From: Promicromonospora sukumoe
GTDB taxonomy: Bacteria; Actinomycetota; Actinomycetes; Actinomycetales; Cellulomonadaceae
DNA: 64,000 nt
NCBI RefSeq assembly: GCF_014137995.1
Contig: NZ_JACGWV010000001.1
Span: 3,817,296-3,881,295 of the forward strand
Reading direction: 5' to 3'
Of the stretch, positions 9,365 to 18,203 are shown piece by piece. The position numbers were made by a program, and so were the translations under genes. Below the pieces are notes generated by a model. The model was not told where the DNA came from. It saw only the letters and a program-made list of their open reading frames with translations, and searched no databases. Position 1 is the first letter of the stretch, and every line of letters begins with the position of its first letter.

Positions 9365-10047
9365 CGACCGGCCTCACCCTCGGTGCCGGTGGTGCCGTCA
9401 GTGCCGGGCGACGGCGTGGTGGCGTCCACGGCGCCGGCCAGGGCCCACTGCAGCTCGGCGGCGACCGAACCGGCCGGCCGCTCGACGGGCGCCAGCGCGC
9501 CGTCGTCGGTCCGCACGTCCAGCAGCTTGCCGTCGACGACGGACCAGAGCCGGGGCCAGACCACCTGGGGCGCGGCGGACGTGCCCCACGCCTCCACGCT
9601 GACCTGGAGGTTCGCCTGCTCGTCGTCGAGCAGCCGCACCAGCTCCGCGCGGTCCAGCACCGGGCCGTCCGTCTGCGGCTGCCCCTGCGGCGCCACGCGG
9701 GCCGCCGACGCCGGGGCCCGCAGCGCCTCGAACGGCGGCAGCGCGGCGGTCAGCGCGGGCCACAGGTCGTCGACCGTGGCGAACCGCAGCTCGGCGCCGG
9801 GCGCGAGGAACGTCTCGCCGTCGCGCTCGGCGATCACCTGGATGACCAGGAGCACCTTGTCGCCGACCATCGTCAGCCGGGTCACGGTGCCGCTCGAACC
9901 GGAGGTGGAGACGAGGGTCGCGCGCACGGGCGCGCCGAGGTGCTCGGCGAGGGCCGTGCCCACGGCGGTGGTCCCGCCGCCGTCCCGCGCCTCGGCCGTC
10001 ACGGCAGCCCACTGTTTCGCGTCAAGCTCCAGAATCCGCCCGGCCAT
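9361..10047 (-). CDS. Hypothetical protein, possibly EspG-like export chaperone
   Basis: This 228-residue soluble protein has no signal peptide or membrane segment. It begins MAGRILELDAKQW and contains FATVDDLWPALTAALPPFEAL, a pattern reminiscent of ESX secretion-associated EspG proteins; this resemblance is weak and needs a profile search. ATG 10045-10047 is preferred over the upstream ATG because GAGGGAG lies about 7 bases upstream. Its stop overlaps the WXG100-hydrolase start (ATGA), so equal production of the two is likely. A chaperone for its neighbour is the simplest reading, but this is not proven. Confidence 0.55.
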   Translation of the reverse strand: MAGRILELDAKQWAAVTAEARDGGGTTAVGTALAEHLGAPVRATLVSTSGSSGTVTRLTMVGDKVLLVIQVIAERDGETFLAPGAELRFATVDDLWPALTAALPPFEALRAPASAARVAPQGQPQTDGPVLDRAELVRLLDDEQANLQVSVEAWGTSAAPQVVWPRLWSVVDGKLLDVRTDDGALAPVERPAGSVAAELQWALAGAVDATTPSPGTDGTTGTEGEAGR

Positions 10048-10170
10048 GCGCAACTCCCTCTTCGGCACCCGTCAACAACCTCGGCATACAGCAGCCGAAC
10101 CGTATATCCAGGCACGGGGCCCGTCCACGATTGAACTCCCCATGGTCAAAGACCAGGTCCGGCCGTATCG

Positions 10171-10215
10171 TGCCCGGCCACATGCCGCCCGGCCACATCC
10201 TGCCTGGTCACGAGG
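10171..10215. repeat. Three tandem 15-bp units
   Basis: Three imperfect 15-bp units share the pattern of TGCCCGGCCACATGC and lie between the arcA stop and the start of the EspG-like gene. A fourth, weaker unit may precede them at 10156-10170. No gene or promoter function is evident. Confidence 0.6.
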
Positions 10216-10252
10216 GTCCGGGCGAACCCGGGAGGCCGTTCGAGCCAACCGG

Positions 10253-11515
10253 TCAGAAAGCGGGCTCGCGGATGATCGGGCAGGTCATGCAGTGCCCGCC
10301 GCCGCGGCCGCGCCCGAGCTCGGCGCCGTTGATCTCGATCACCTCGACGCCGGCCTTGCGCAGCAGGTCGTTGGTCGTGGTGTTGCGGTCATAGGTGTAC
10401 ACGACGCCGGGCTCCACCGCGACGGCGTTGTTGCCGCTGTCCCACTGCTGGCGCTCGGACTCGTAGACGTCGCCGCCGGTCTCGATCACGCGCAGCTCGC
10501 CGAGCCCGGTCTCGCGCCCGACGACGTCGAGGAACGGGGTGCTGCCCTCGTCCGTCACGGCGACCTCGCCGTCGCGCCCCGGGCGCAGCACGAACGCGTG
10601 GACCGCCTCCACGATGCGCGGGTAGACGGTCACGGTGTCGACGTCGGCGAACGTCATGACGGTGTCGAGGTGCATCGCGGAGCGCAGCTTCGGCATGCCC
10701 GCGACGACCACCTGCTGCGCCGCGCCGCCCGCGAACAAGGCCGCGGCGACCTGCGTGATCGCCTGCCGCGAGGTGCGCTCGCTCATGCCCACCAGCACCG
10801 TGCCGTTGCCCACGGGCATGACGTCGCCGCCCTCCAGCGTCGCGCGCTGGTGGTCGGTCTCCGGGTCTCCCCACCAGACCGTCGAGCCCACGAAGTCCGG
10901 GTGGAACTCGTAGACGGCCTTCATCAGCAGCGTCTCGTCGTGCCGGGCCGGCCAGTACAGCGGGTTGAGCGTGACGCCGCCGTAGAGCCAGCAGGTCGTG
11001 TCCCGCGTGAACAGGGTGTTGGGCACGGGCGCCATCAGGTACTCGCGGGCGTCGAGCGCGTACTCGGCGAGCGACCGGTAGGCGGCCGGGAGGTCGGGCA
11101 CGTCCTGCGTGGCGAGGCCGCCGATCAGGTACTCGGCGAGCTGCTCGGGAGCCAGCCCCTCCAGGAACTCGCGGGTCGCGTCGATCATGCCCGTGCCCAC
11201 GATGCCGGGCACGATCTTGCGGTCCAGCAGCCAGTCACGGGCCCCGGTCACGCGCAGCGTCGCGGCGAGCACGTCGTGGAGCTCGACGACGTCGACGTCG
11301 CGCGAGCGCAGGTCCGCGACGAACCCGGCGTGGTGCTCGATCGCCCGGTCCACCCACAGCACGTCGTCGAACAGCAGGTCGTCCGAGGTGGTGGGCGTGA
11401 GCCGGCGGTGGGCGAGCCCGGGCCGGCAGACCAGCACCTTGCGCAGCCGCCCCACCTCCGAGTGCACCCCGTAGGCCGCCGAGGGTCGCGTCGCGTCGTC
11501 GCTCTGGATCGTCAT
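10253..11515 (-). CDS. arcA: Arginine deiminase
   Basis: This 420-residue enzyme hydrolyses L-arginine to citrulline and ammonia. Family motifs are present: [24 protein letters not shown] and the C-terminal [10 protein letters not shown], whose first Cys (about residue 409) is the expected nucleophile. Length matches other ArcA proteins. It lies 46 bp downstream of arcD on the same strand, so the two are probably co-transcribed. Carbamoyltransferase (arcB) and carbamate kinase (arcC) genes are absent from the window; they may be elsewhere, or the pair may serve mainly acid resistance. Confidence 0.96.
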   Translation of the reverse strand: MTIQSDDATRPSAAYGVHSEVGRLRKVLVCRPGLAHRRLTPTTSDDLLFDDVLWVDRAIEHHAGFVADLRSRDVDVVELHDVLAATLRVTGARDWLLDRKIVPGIVGTGMIDATREFLEGLAPEQLAEYLIGGLATQDVPDLPAAYRSLAEYALDAREYLMAPVPNTLFTRDTTCWLYGGVTLNPLYWPARHDETLLMKAVYEFHPDFVGSTVWWGDPETDHQRATLEGGDVMPVGNGTVLVGMSERTSRQAITQVAAALFAGGAAQQVVVAGMPKLRSAMHLDTVMTFADVDTVTVYPRIVEAVHAFVLRPGRDGEVAVTDEGSTPFLDVVGRETGLGELRVIETGGDVYESERQQWDSGNNAVAVEPGVVYTYDRNTTTNDLLRKAGVEVIEINGAELGRGRGGGHCMTCPIIREPAF

Positions 11516-11525
11516 GGGGGTCCCT

Positions 11526-11577
11526 TTCAGACGGAGATCGCGTCTCGGACGGAGGTCGCGTTCAGATGGAGATCGCG
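11526..11577. repeat. Three tandem 17-bp units containing the arcD stop
   Basis: Three 17-bp units start at 11526, 11544 and 11561. The last contains the arcD stop codon and final codons; the other two are near-copies downstream of it (TTCAGACGGAGATCGCG, then a diverged copy). The pattern is that of a local duplication of the gene's 3' end. Confidence 0.75.
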
Positions 11578-13004
11578 CCCGTGGCCAGGGCGACGACGCC
11601 GATCACCGCGCCGATCACCGACACGACGAAGATCACCAGCTCCCGCCCGCTGAACACGCGCCTGCCCTGCTCCCGGCGGGTCATCGCGAAGAGGATCGTC
11701 GCGGGGGCGTAGATCACGAACGACAGCAGCACGAACGTCAGCCCGGCCGCGAACAGCAGGAACGCCGTGTAGAGGACGGCGAGCGCCGCGATCACCAGGT
11801 CGCCGGTGGTGCGGTTGCCGGCTGCCGGGCCGCCGCGGCCCAGGGCCAGCTTGAGCGCGTACCCGGCGGCGAGCAGGAACGGGATCAGCGACAGCGCGCT
11901 GGTCAGGTCGAGCGCGAACGTGAACGCGTCGTCGGACAGCAGGGTGACGAACAGGACCACCTGGATCAGGGCGGTCGTCAGCAGCAGGGCGGCGCGGGGC
12001 ACGTCGTTCGCGTCCGACGTCGCGAGGAACCGCGGCATGTCCCGGTCCTTGGCGGCGACGAACAGCACCTCGGACGACATCAGGGTCCACGCGAGGTAGG
12101 CGCCGAGCACGGACACGATGAGGCCGACGCTCACGAACACGGCGCCCCAGCCGCCGACCGCCGCCTCCAGCACACCCGCCATGGACGGCTGGCGCAGGTC
12201 GGCGAGCTCCTCCATCGGCAGGATGCCGTAGGACACGATCGTGACGGACGCGAAGATGGCGAGCACCATGAGGAAGCCCAGGACGGTGGCCCGGCCGACG
12301 TCCTCCCGGCGTCGGGCGTGCCGCGAGTAGACGCTCGCGCCCTCGACGCCGAGGAACACGAACACCGTGGCGAGCATGGTGCCGCGGACCTGGTCGAACA
12401 GCGGGCCGGTGACGCCGTAGCCCTCGAAGTTGTCCGCGAGCACCTGCGGGTCCAGCAGGAAGACCGCGATGAGCACGAACATCACGATCGGCACCAGCTT
12501 GGCGACGGTGACGATGCGGTTGATCGTCGTCGCCTCCTTCACGCCGCGGCGCACGAGCAGGTAGAACAACCACACGCAGGCCGAGGACGCGAGGAACGCG
12601 ACGAAGGTGTCACCCTCGCCCAGCACGGGCAGGAGCGCGCCCAGCGTGGACATGATGAGGATCCAGTAGGTGACGTTGCCGACGCACGCGCTCGCCCAGT
12701 ACCCGAAGGCCGAGAAGAAGCCGAGGTACTCGCCGAACCCGGCCTTCGCGTAGGCGTACACGCCGGAGTCGAGGTCGGGCTTGCGGATCGCCAGCCGCTG
12801 GAAGACGAAGGCCAGCATGAGCATGCCGGTGCCGGCGATGGTCCAGGAGATCAGTGCGCCGAGCACCCCGGTCTGGCCGGCGAACCGGCTGGGCAGGGAG
12901 AAGACCCCGGCGCCGACCATGGAGCCCACGACCATGGCGGTGAGGGTGGCCACGCTGATCTTGGCCGTGCGCCCCTGTGTGCTGCTCTCCGACTGCTGCG
13001 CCAT
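11562..13004 (-). CDS. arcD: Arginine/ornithine antiporter (APC family)
   Basis: This 480-residue protein with about 12 hydrophobic segments belongs to the basic amino acid/polyamine antiporter group. It opens with the consensus [18 protein letters not shown] substrate-binding helix. It would exchange external arginine for ornithine or citrulline. ATG 13002-13004 is preceded by GGGGG, with TM1 starting soon after. It is the first gene of arcD-arcA. Ornithine versus citrulline as counter-substrate cannot be told from the sequence. Confidence 0.9.
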   Translation of the reverse strand: MAQQSESSTQGRTAKISVATLTAMVVGSMVGAGVFSLPSRFAGQTGVLGALISWTIAGTGMLMLAFVFQRLAIRKPDLDSGVYAYAKAGFGEYLGFFSAFGYWASACVGNVTYWILIMSTLGALLPVLGEGDTFVAFLASSACVWLFYLLVRRGVKEATTINRIVTVAKLVPIVMFVLIAVFLLDPQVLADNFEGYGVTGPLFDQVRGTMLATVFVFLGVEGASVYSRHARRREDVGRATVLGFLMVLAIFASVTIVSYGILPMEELADLRQPSMAGVLEAAVGGWGAVFVSVGLIVSVLGAYLAWTLMSSEVLFVAAKDRDMPRFLATSDANDVPRAALLLTTALIQVVLFVTLLSDDAFTFALDLTSALSLIPFLLAAGYALKLALGRGGPAAGNRTTGDLVIAALAVLYTAFLLFAAGLTFVLLSFVIYAPATILFAMTRREQGRRVFSGRELVIFVVSVIGAVIGVVALATGAISI

Positions 13005-13094
13005 CGTGAGACCCCCATGCGGCCGAGCACGGTCCGGTAGTCCGGTTGCACGTCTCCGCAGCGCCGCGTCCCGCCGATGCTCCGGCAGTGCAAT

Positions 13095-13122
13095 TAGATA
13101 CATGTACGTCAGAAGTCGGCAA
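13095..13122 (-). promoter_or_regulatory. Probable arcDA promoter
   Basis: On the minus strand, TTGCCG (13117-13122) and TATCTA (13095-13100) are separated by 16 bp, a good sigma-70-type match in otherwise GC-rich DNA. It lies 91 bp upstream of the arcD start. The spacer contains the palindrome TACATG/CATGTA, a possible regulator site, unidentified. Confidence 0.6.
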
Positions 13123-13208
13123 AAGATGCCAGACCCGGTCCCGGCCCGGCCCCCGGCGTGTGGCCCGCGTCGCAGCGGGTCCCCGCCGGTGTGCGCCAGA
13201 ATGGACCC

Positions 13209-14381
13209 GTGACTTCGCTCCTCCCGCCCCTGCAGATCGGGCCCATCACGGTGGGCACGCCGGTCGTGCTCGCGCCGATGGCCGGCGTGACCAACCGCGC
13301 CTTCCGCACCCTGTGCCGCGAGGCGGGGCGGTCGGGCGGCTTCGACCCGGGCCTGTACGTCGCGGAGATGGTCACGAGCCGCGCGCTCGTGGAGCGCAAC
13401 ACCGAGGCCCTGCGGATCGTCACGTTCGGCGAGGACGAGACGCCGCGCTCCGCGCAGGTGTACGGCGTGGACCCGGCCACCGTGGGCGCCGCCGTGAAGC
13501 TGATCGCCGCCGAGGACCGGGCCGACCACGTCGACCTCAACTTCGGCTGCCCGGTGCCCAAGGTGACCCGCAAGGGCGGCGGCGCGGCGCTGCCGTGGAA
13601 GCGCCAGCTCTTCACCGACATCGTCAAGGCCGCGGTCGAGGCCGCCGAGCCGCACGGCGTGCCCGTCACGGTGAAGATGCGCAAGGGCATCGACGACGAC
13701 CACCTGACCTTCCTGGAGGCCGGCCGCATCGCGGAGTCGCTCGGCGTCGCCGCCGTCGCCCTGCACGCCCGCACCGCCGCGCAGCACTACTCCGGCCAGG
13801 CCGAGTGGGAGGCCATCGCGCGCCTCAAGGAGGCGGTGCGGACCATCCCCGTGCTCGGCAACGGCGACATCTGGGCCGCCGAGGACGCGGTGCGCATGGT
13901 CGAGGAGACCGGGGCCGACGGCGTCGTCGTGGGCCGGGGCTGCCAGGGCCGCCCCTGGCTGTTCGCCGACCTGGCCGCCGCGTTCAACGGCTCGGACCTG
14001 CGGGTGCGGCCCGGCCTGCGCGAGGTGGCCGACACGATCTACCGGCACGGCCTGCTCATGGTCGAGTACTTCGACGGCGACGAGGGCAAGGGCATGCGCG
14101 ACCTGCGCAAGCACATGGCCTGGTACCTCAAGGGCTACGCCGTGGGCGGCGAGAAGCGGCACGAGCTCGCGCTGGTCGACACCCTCGCCGAGCTGCGCGA
14201 GCGGCTCGACGCCCTGGACCTGGACGCCCCCTACCCCGGCGAGGACGCCGAGGGCCCGCGCGGCCGCGCCGGCTCCCCGAAGACGCCGCACCTGCCGTAC
14301 GGCTGGCTGGACTCCCGCGACCTGTCGGAGGAGTTCGAGGCGAAGCTGCGCGAGGCGGAGCTGAGCGTCAGCGGCGGCTGA
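13209..14381 (+). CDS. dusB: tRNA-dihydrouridine synthase (DusB family)
   Basis: This 390-residue FMN enzyme reduces uridines in tRNA D-loops. It has the TIM-barrel signatures VLAPMAGVTNRAFR, the active-site DLNFGCPVPKVTRKGGGAALP (catalytic Cys), VTVKMRKG, HARTAAQHYSG and VLGNGDIW followed by VVGRGCQGRPWLF. Length is typical of actinobacterial DusB. GTG 13209 immediately precedes the conserved N-terminus; earlier in-frame GTGs give an atypical extension and there is no clear SD sequence. The gene is divergent from arcDA. Confidence 0.95.
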   Translation: MTSLLPPLQIGPITVGTPVVLAPMAGVTNRAFRTLCREAGRSGGFDPGLYVAEMVTSRALVERNTEALRIVTFGEDETPRSAQVYGVDPATVGAAVKLIAAEDRADHVDLNFGCPVPKVTRKGGGAALPWKRQLFTDIVKAAVEAAEPHGVPVTVKMRKGIDDDHLTFLEAGRIAESLGVAAVALHARTAAQHYSGQAEWEAIARLKEAVRTIPVLGNGDIWAAEDAVRMVEETGADGVVVGRGCQGRPWLFADLAAAFNGSDLRVRPGLREVADTIYRHGLLMVEYFDGDEGKGMRDLRKHMAWYLKGYAVGGEKRHELALVDTLAELRERLDALDLDAPYPGEDAEGPRGRAGSPKTPHLPYGWLDSRDLSEEFEAKLREAELSVSGG

Positions 14382-14432
14382 TGTCCGACAACTCGGGCGG
14401 GTGAAGTCGGGCCGGTCCGCTACGCTCCATCC

Positions 14433-16331
14433 GTGCTGTCCGCCGTGGTCCGACGTGTCCGAGTACCCGAGCCCGTCCCGGCCACCGCCGACGACCCGGC
14501 GGAGATCGGCGGCTACGAGATCCGCGGCCGGATCGGCCGGGGCGGCATGGGCGTCGTGTACCTCGGGGCGACCCGGAGCGGTCGCCTGCTGGCGATCAAG
14601 GTCATCCACCCGGAGCGCACCGGCGAGAGCGAGTTCCGCACCCGGTTCCGGCGTGAGGTGTCGGCCGCGACGCGGGTACGCAGCCGCCGCACGGCGGCCG
14701 TCGTCGACTTCGACGTCGACGCGCCCCGGCCCTGGCTCGCCACCGAGCACGTGCCCGGGCCCACGCTGGCGCAGGCCGTCGCCGAGCTGGGGAGCCTGCC
14801 CGAGGACGCCGTCCGCGAGCTCGTGACCGGCCTCGCCGAGGCCCTCGGCACGATCCACCGCGAGGGCCTCGTGCACCGCGACGTGAAGCCCACTAACGTG
14901 CTGCTCGGCCCCGACGGCCCGGTGCTGATCGACCTGGGCGTCGTGGCCGACGCCGACGCGACGTCGCTGACCGGCACGGGGGTGCAGCCGGGCACGCCCC
15001 AGTTCATGTCGCCGGAGCAGGCGCGCGGGGAGTCCGTCACGCCGGCCTCGGACGTGTGGTCGGTCGGCGCCGTCGCCCACCTCGCGGCGACCGGGACCCC
15101 GCCGTTCGGGACGGGCAGCCTCGCGTCCGTCACCTACCGGATCGTGCACGAGCAGCCGGACCTCGGCGCCCTGGCGCCGGGCCTGCGCGGTCTGGTCGCG
15201 GCGTGCCTGGCCAAGGACCCCGGCGAGCGACCGACGACGGCGGCGCTGCTCGCGTCGGCGGCCGAGCCGCCCGTCGAACCAGCAACCGCCGAGCCGACGC
15301 CGTCCGAACAGCCGCCCGCGGCACCGTCCGCCGAGCTGCCGTACGTCGAGCCCGTGGTCACGGGCCTCACCGGCGCCGGGCTGTCCGGCGCGGACACCGT
15401 GCTGGGCGCGGAGTCGTCGCCGGGTGACACCGAGACCCCGGACGGGCCGGCCCAGGCCGACGACCCGCGTCCGGTGAGCCGGACCCGCCGCCGGGTCCTG
15501 ACCGGCCTCGTCGCCGTCGGCCTGGTCCTGGCCGGCGGGGGTGGCGCGGCGGCCGTCGCGCACTTCCTGGGGCAGGACGACGGGCCCTCTGCCGTCGGCG
15601 CACCCCAGCCGGGGCCGTCGACGTCGGGCCCGCCGTCCGGCGAACCCAGCCCCAGCCCGAGCGCGACGAAGCCGAAGAAGAAGCCGTCGCCCTCCCCCGA
15701 GCCCTCCGCGTCCGCCACGCCCGCCGGTACCACGGACGGCGGGCAGGACGCGGCGCCGGCCGCGTTCCAGCCGGGTGCCGTGGTGATCCCGGCGCAGGTG
15801 CAGGTCGGCCAGAAGATCACGGCGAAGGCGAGTGGCTGGACGCCGCAGCCGGACACCACCGCGTGCCTGTGGAGCATCGGCGGCGAGGAGCGGGACAACC
15901 TCGGGTCGTGCAGCTACACCGTCTCGCTGGACGACGTCGGCAAGCCGGTCCAGGTCCGGCTCACCGGGACCCGCTCGGGGTACGCGAAGGCGACGGTGCT
16001 GTCCGACGCGACCGGCACGGTGCCGCAGCCGTCCGTGCCGCAGCCGAGCTGCGAGGTACGCCTGAGCGCGGGCACGGTGCACGCCGGCTGGTTCGCCCAC
16101 TGCGAGGTCGAGCAGGACCCGAACGTCACCTACACGTGGACCTACGTCGACATCGACGGCGGCGTGGCCATCGGGTCGGAGGCGGAACCGCCGGGTCCGC
16201 GCACGTGGATCCGCGGGAGCCACAAGGGCAACCGGATCACCGTGACGGTCGAGGCGGAGCGGGCGGGCTACCGGTCGGACGAGTTCCGCACCACGTTCAC
16301 CATGCCGGCCGACTGGACCCCGGGCGGCTGA
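14433..16331 (+). CDS. Transmembrane Ser/Thr protein kinase with extracellular Ig-like C-terminus
   Basis: This 632-residue protein has a Hanks-type kinase domain (residues about 28-285) with GRGGMG (glycine loop), AIK (Lys56), HRDVKPTN (Asp150) and SPEQ. The metal-binding DFG is DLG (residues 167-169). A proline-rich linker, one transmembrane helix near 352-375, a P/S-rich stalk and two modules of about 90 residues with Cys pairs (ACLWSIGG...GSCSY; SCEVRLSAG...HCEVEQ) follow. The modules are not PASTA domains. The kinase probably senses an extracellular signal. TACGCT lies 6 bp before the GTG, so the mRNA may be leaderless. Confidence 0.85.
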   Translation: MLSAVVRRVRVPEPVPATADDPAEIGGYEIRGRIGRGGMGVVYLGATRSGRLLAIKVIHPERTGESEFRTRFRREVSAATRVRSRRTAAVVDFDVDAPRPWLATEHVPGPTLAQAVAELGSLPEDAVRELVTGLAEALGTIHREGLVHRDVKPTNVLLGPDGPVLIDLGVVADADATSLTGTGVQPGTPQFMSPEQARGESVTPASDVWSVGAVAHLAATGTPPFGTGSLASVTYRIVHEQPDLGALAPGLRGLVAACLAKDPGERPTTAALLASAAEPPVEPATAEPTPSEQPPAAPSAELPYVEPVVTGLTGAGLSGADTVLGAESSPGDTETPDGPAQADDPRPVSRTRRRVLTGLVAVGLVLAGGGGAAAVAHFLGQDDGPSAVGAPQPGPSTSGPPSGEPSPSPSATKPKKKPSPSPEPSASATPAGTTDGGQDAAPAAFQPGAVVIPAQVQVGQKITAKASGWTPQPDTTACLWSIGGEERDNLGSCSYTVSLDDVGKPVQVRLTGTRSGYAKATVLSDATGTVPQPSVPQPSCEVRLSAGTVHAGWFAHCEVEQDPNVTYTWTYVDIDGGVAIGSEAEPPGPRTWIRGSHKGNRITVTVEAERAGYRSDEFRTTFTMPADWTPGG

Positions 16332-16380
16332 CCTGCCCGGCGCGGCCCGCCGGGTGACCTGCCCGGCCCGGCCCGCCGAG
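16329..16380. repeat. Two tandem 26-bp units starting at the kinase stop codon
   Basis: Units 16329-16354 and 16355-16380 are near-identical (beginning TGACCTGCCCGGC). The first starts exactly at the kinase stop TGA, and the second carries another in-frame-looking TGA. Both are GC-rich and could form hairpins between the converging kinase and response-regulator genes. Confidence 0.75.
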
Positions 16381-16382
16381 CC

Positions 16383-16988
16383 TCACAGCCAGCCGTGCTC
16401 GCGGGCGATCCGCACCGCCTCGGCCCGCGTCCGCGCGCCGGTCTTGCCCATGGCGGAGGACAGGTAGTTGCGCACCGTGCCCTCCGACAGGTGGGCCTCC
16501 CCCGCGACCTGCGCGACGGTGCCGCCGTCCTCGGCGAGCACCAGGACACGGGCCTCCTGGTCGGTCAGCGGGCTGTCGCCGACCATGAGCGACGCGACCG
16601 CCAGGTCGGGGTCCACGACACGCAGCCCCGAGTGCACGCGGCGCACGGCGTCGGCGAGCTGCCCGGAGGGTGTGTCCTTGACCACGAAGCCGCCGGCCCC
16701 CGCGTCCAGCGCGCGCCGGAGGTAGCCGGGCCGGCCGAACGTGGTGACGATCAGCGACCGGCAGCCGGGTACGTCCGCGGCGAGCGCGGCGGCGGTGGCG
16801 ATGCCGTCGAGCCCGGGCATCTCGACGTCGAGCAGCGCGACGTCGGCCCGGGTCTCCCGCGCGGCGGCCACGACCTCGTCGCCCCGCCCCACCTCGGACA
16901 CGACCTCGAGGTCCGGTTCCAGGTCCAGCAGCGCGGCGAGCGCGCCGCGCACGAGCGCCTGGTCGTCGGCCAGCAGCAGCCGGATCAT
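16383..16988 (-). CDS. NarL/LuxR-type response regulator (DesR-like)
   Basis: This 201-residue two-domain regulator has a receiver domain (acidic pocket D8/D9, phospho-acceptor Asp54 in LLDVEMP, conserved Lys in VVKDTP) and a C-terminal LuxR-type HTH (LTDQEARVLVLAEDGGTVAQVAGEAHLSEGTVRNYLSSAMGKTGARTRAEAVRIA). It is the last gene of a four-gene unit with the ABC exporter and its histidine kinase, whose stop overlaps this start by 4 bases. It probably controls the exporter operon in response to membrane state or a drug (inference from similar modules). Confidence 0.93.
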   Translation of the reverse strand: MIRLLLADDQALVRGALAALLDLEPDLEVVSEVGRGDEVVAAARETRADVALLDVEMPGLDGIATAAALAADVPGCRSLIVTTFGRPGYLRRALDAGAGGFVVKDTPSGQLADAVRRVHSGLRVVDPDLAVASLMVGDSPLTDQEARVLVLAEDGGTVAQVAGEAHLSEGTVRNYLSSAMGKTGARTRAEAVRIAREHGWL

Positions 16989-18193
16989 GCGGTGTCCTCT
17001 CGCTCTGTCACGGTCTTGTCAGGGCTCGCCTCGTCGTCGGGCACGCGCACCGCGAGCCGCAGGCCGCCCAGCGGGCTCGGACCCGTCCGCACCACCAGGC
17101 CGGCGGCCCCGGCCCGGTCGGCCAGCCCGCGCAGCCCGTTCCCTCCGCCGGGCGCGGCGGCCCCGTCCGGGACGACGCCGCGCCCGTCGTCGTCGACCAC
17201 GAGGGCGTCCGGGGTCAGGCGGACGACGACCCGGCGCGCGGCGGAGTGCCGCAGCACGTTGGTGGTGCCCTCGCGCAGCGCCCAGCCGAACACGTCGCGG
17301 TACGCCTCGGGCACCTCGTCCACCGCGCCGGGCAGGTCGGCCGTGATCCCGGCCGTGTCGAAGGCCAAGCGGGCGGCGGCGAGCTCGCCCGCGAGCGTGA
17401 CCTGCCGCTCGCCCGACACCATGCCCCGCATGTCCGCGAGCGCCGACCGGGCGAGGGCGCGGATCTCGGTGAGCTCCGCCTCGGCCCGGGCGGCCGCGGG
17501 CGTGGGTGCGGGGTCGCCGTCCTCGCGGCCGCTGCGCAGCAGGCGGGCGGCGAGCTCGCCCTTGACGGAGACCACGGTCAGGGAGTGGCCGAGGATGTCG
17601 TGCATGTCGCGGGAGATCCGGTCGCGTTCCTGGGCGACGGCGAGCGCGGCGACCTCCTCCTGGGCCTGGCGCAGGGCGCGGTTGCGTTCGCGGGAGCGGC
17701 GGAAGCCGTACATCGCCACGCCGACGAGCAGCGCGGTCAGGGCGAGCCCGTCCTCGGGCTGCCAGCCGGGCACCACGCGGGGCGCCACCAGGAGCACGAG
17801 TACGAGCGCGCCGACCCCGGCCGCGGCGGCCGGCGTCGGCGCGAGCAGGGTCACCAGGGCGGCGAGGAGCACGACGGCGAGCAGCCCGTCCTGCCCGGCG
17901 GCGGCCGCGATCAGGGCGGCGCAGGCGAGTGCGCCCCCGACGAGCAGGGCGGCCGTGCGCCGGGTGGGCGTCCGGCCCGCCCAGTACCCCAGGAAGGCCC
18001 GGGCGAAGACCGCGGCGAACGCCACGACGGCGGCCACCCCCACCACGCGGAGCGGGACGGAGGCGGCCGTCGCGGCCTCGCGGATCGGGACGGCGAGGAC
18101 GGCGACCCAGACCACGGTGAGCAGCGGTCCGTACCAGCGGCGTGCCGCCGCGGTCCCGGACGGCCTGTCGGTGGGTCCCTGTGGCGTCGTCAC
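16985..18193 (-). CDS. DesK-like sensor histidine kinase
   Basis: This 402-residue kinase has several N-terminal membrane helices (about residues 20-165) with no sizeable external domain, then a HisKA_3 dimerisation segment (RDRISRDMHDILGHSLTVV; phospho-His in DMHD) and an HATPase region (NVLRHSAARR, DDGRGVVPDG, GGNGLRGLADR). GTG 18191-18193 is chosen because GAGG lies about 8 bases upstream; the frame extends a further 11 codons but these overlap the upstream permease gene. The topology suggests it senses membrane properties or a membrane-active compound. Confidence 0.92.
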   Translation of the reverse strand: MTTPQGPTDRPSGTAAARRWYGPLLTVVWVAVLAVPIREAATAASVPLRVVGVAAVVAFAAVFARAFLGYWAGRTPTRRTAALLVGGALACAALIAAAAGQDGLLAVVLLAALVTLLAPTPAAAAGVGALVLVLLVAPRVVPGWQPEDGLALTALLVGVAMYGFRRSRERNRALRQAQEEVAALAVAQERDRISRDMHDILGHSLTVVSVKGELAARLLRSGREDGDPAPTPAAARAEAELTEIRALARSALADMRGMVSGERQVTLAGELAAARLAFDTAGITADLPGAVDEVPEAYRDVFGWALREGTTNVLRHSAARRVVVRLTPDALVVDDDGRGVVPDGAAAPGGGNGLRGLADRAGAAGLVVRTGPSPLGGLRLAVRVPDDEASPDKTVTEREDTA

Positions 18194-18203
18194 CTGGTCA
18201 TCC

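Noticed and set aside
10171..10215. A CRISPR-like repeat array
   Set aside because: The units are directly adjacent 15-mers without spacers, and no cas gene is present.
10131..10394. A short plus-strand ORF with GHxxPGH repeats
   Set aside because: It overlaps the 3' end of arcA on the other strand and follows only from the 15-bp tandem repeats; no start signal is seen.
7679..11653. A 1324-codon plus-strand open frame across the effector, arcA and neighbouring genes
   Set aside because: Composition is that of reverse-complement coding DNA (high Arg, Ala, Gly, Val and no motifs); the minus-strand genes are well supported.
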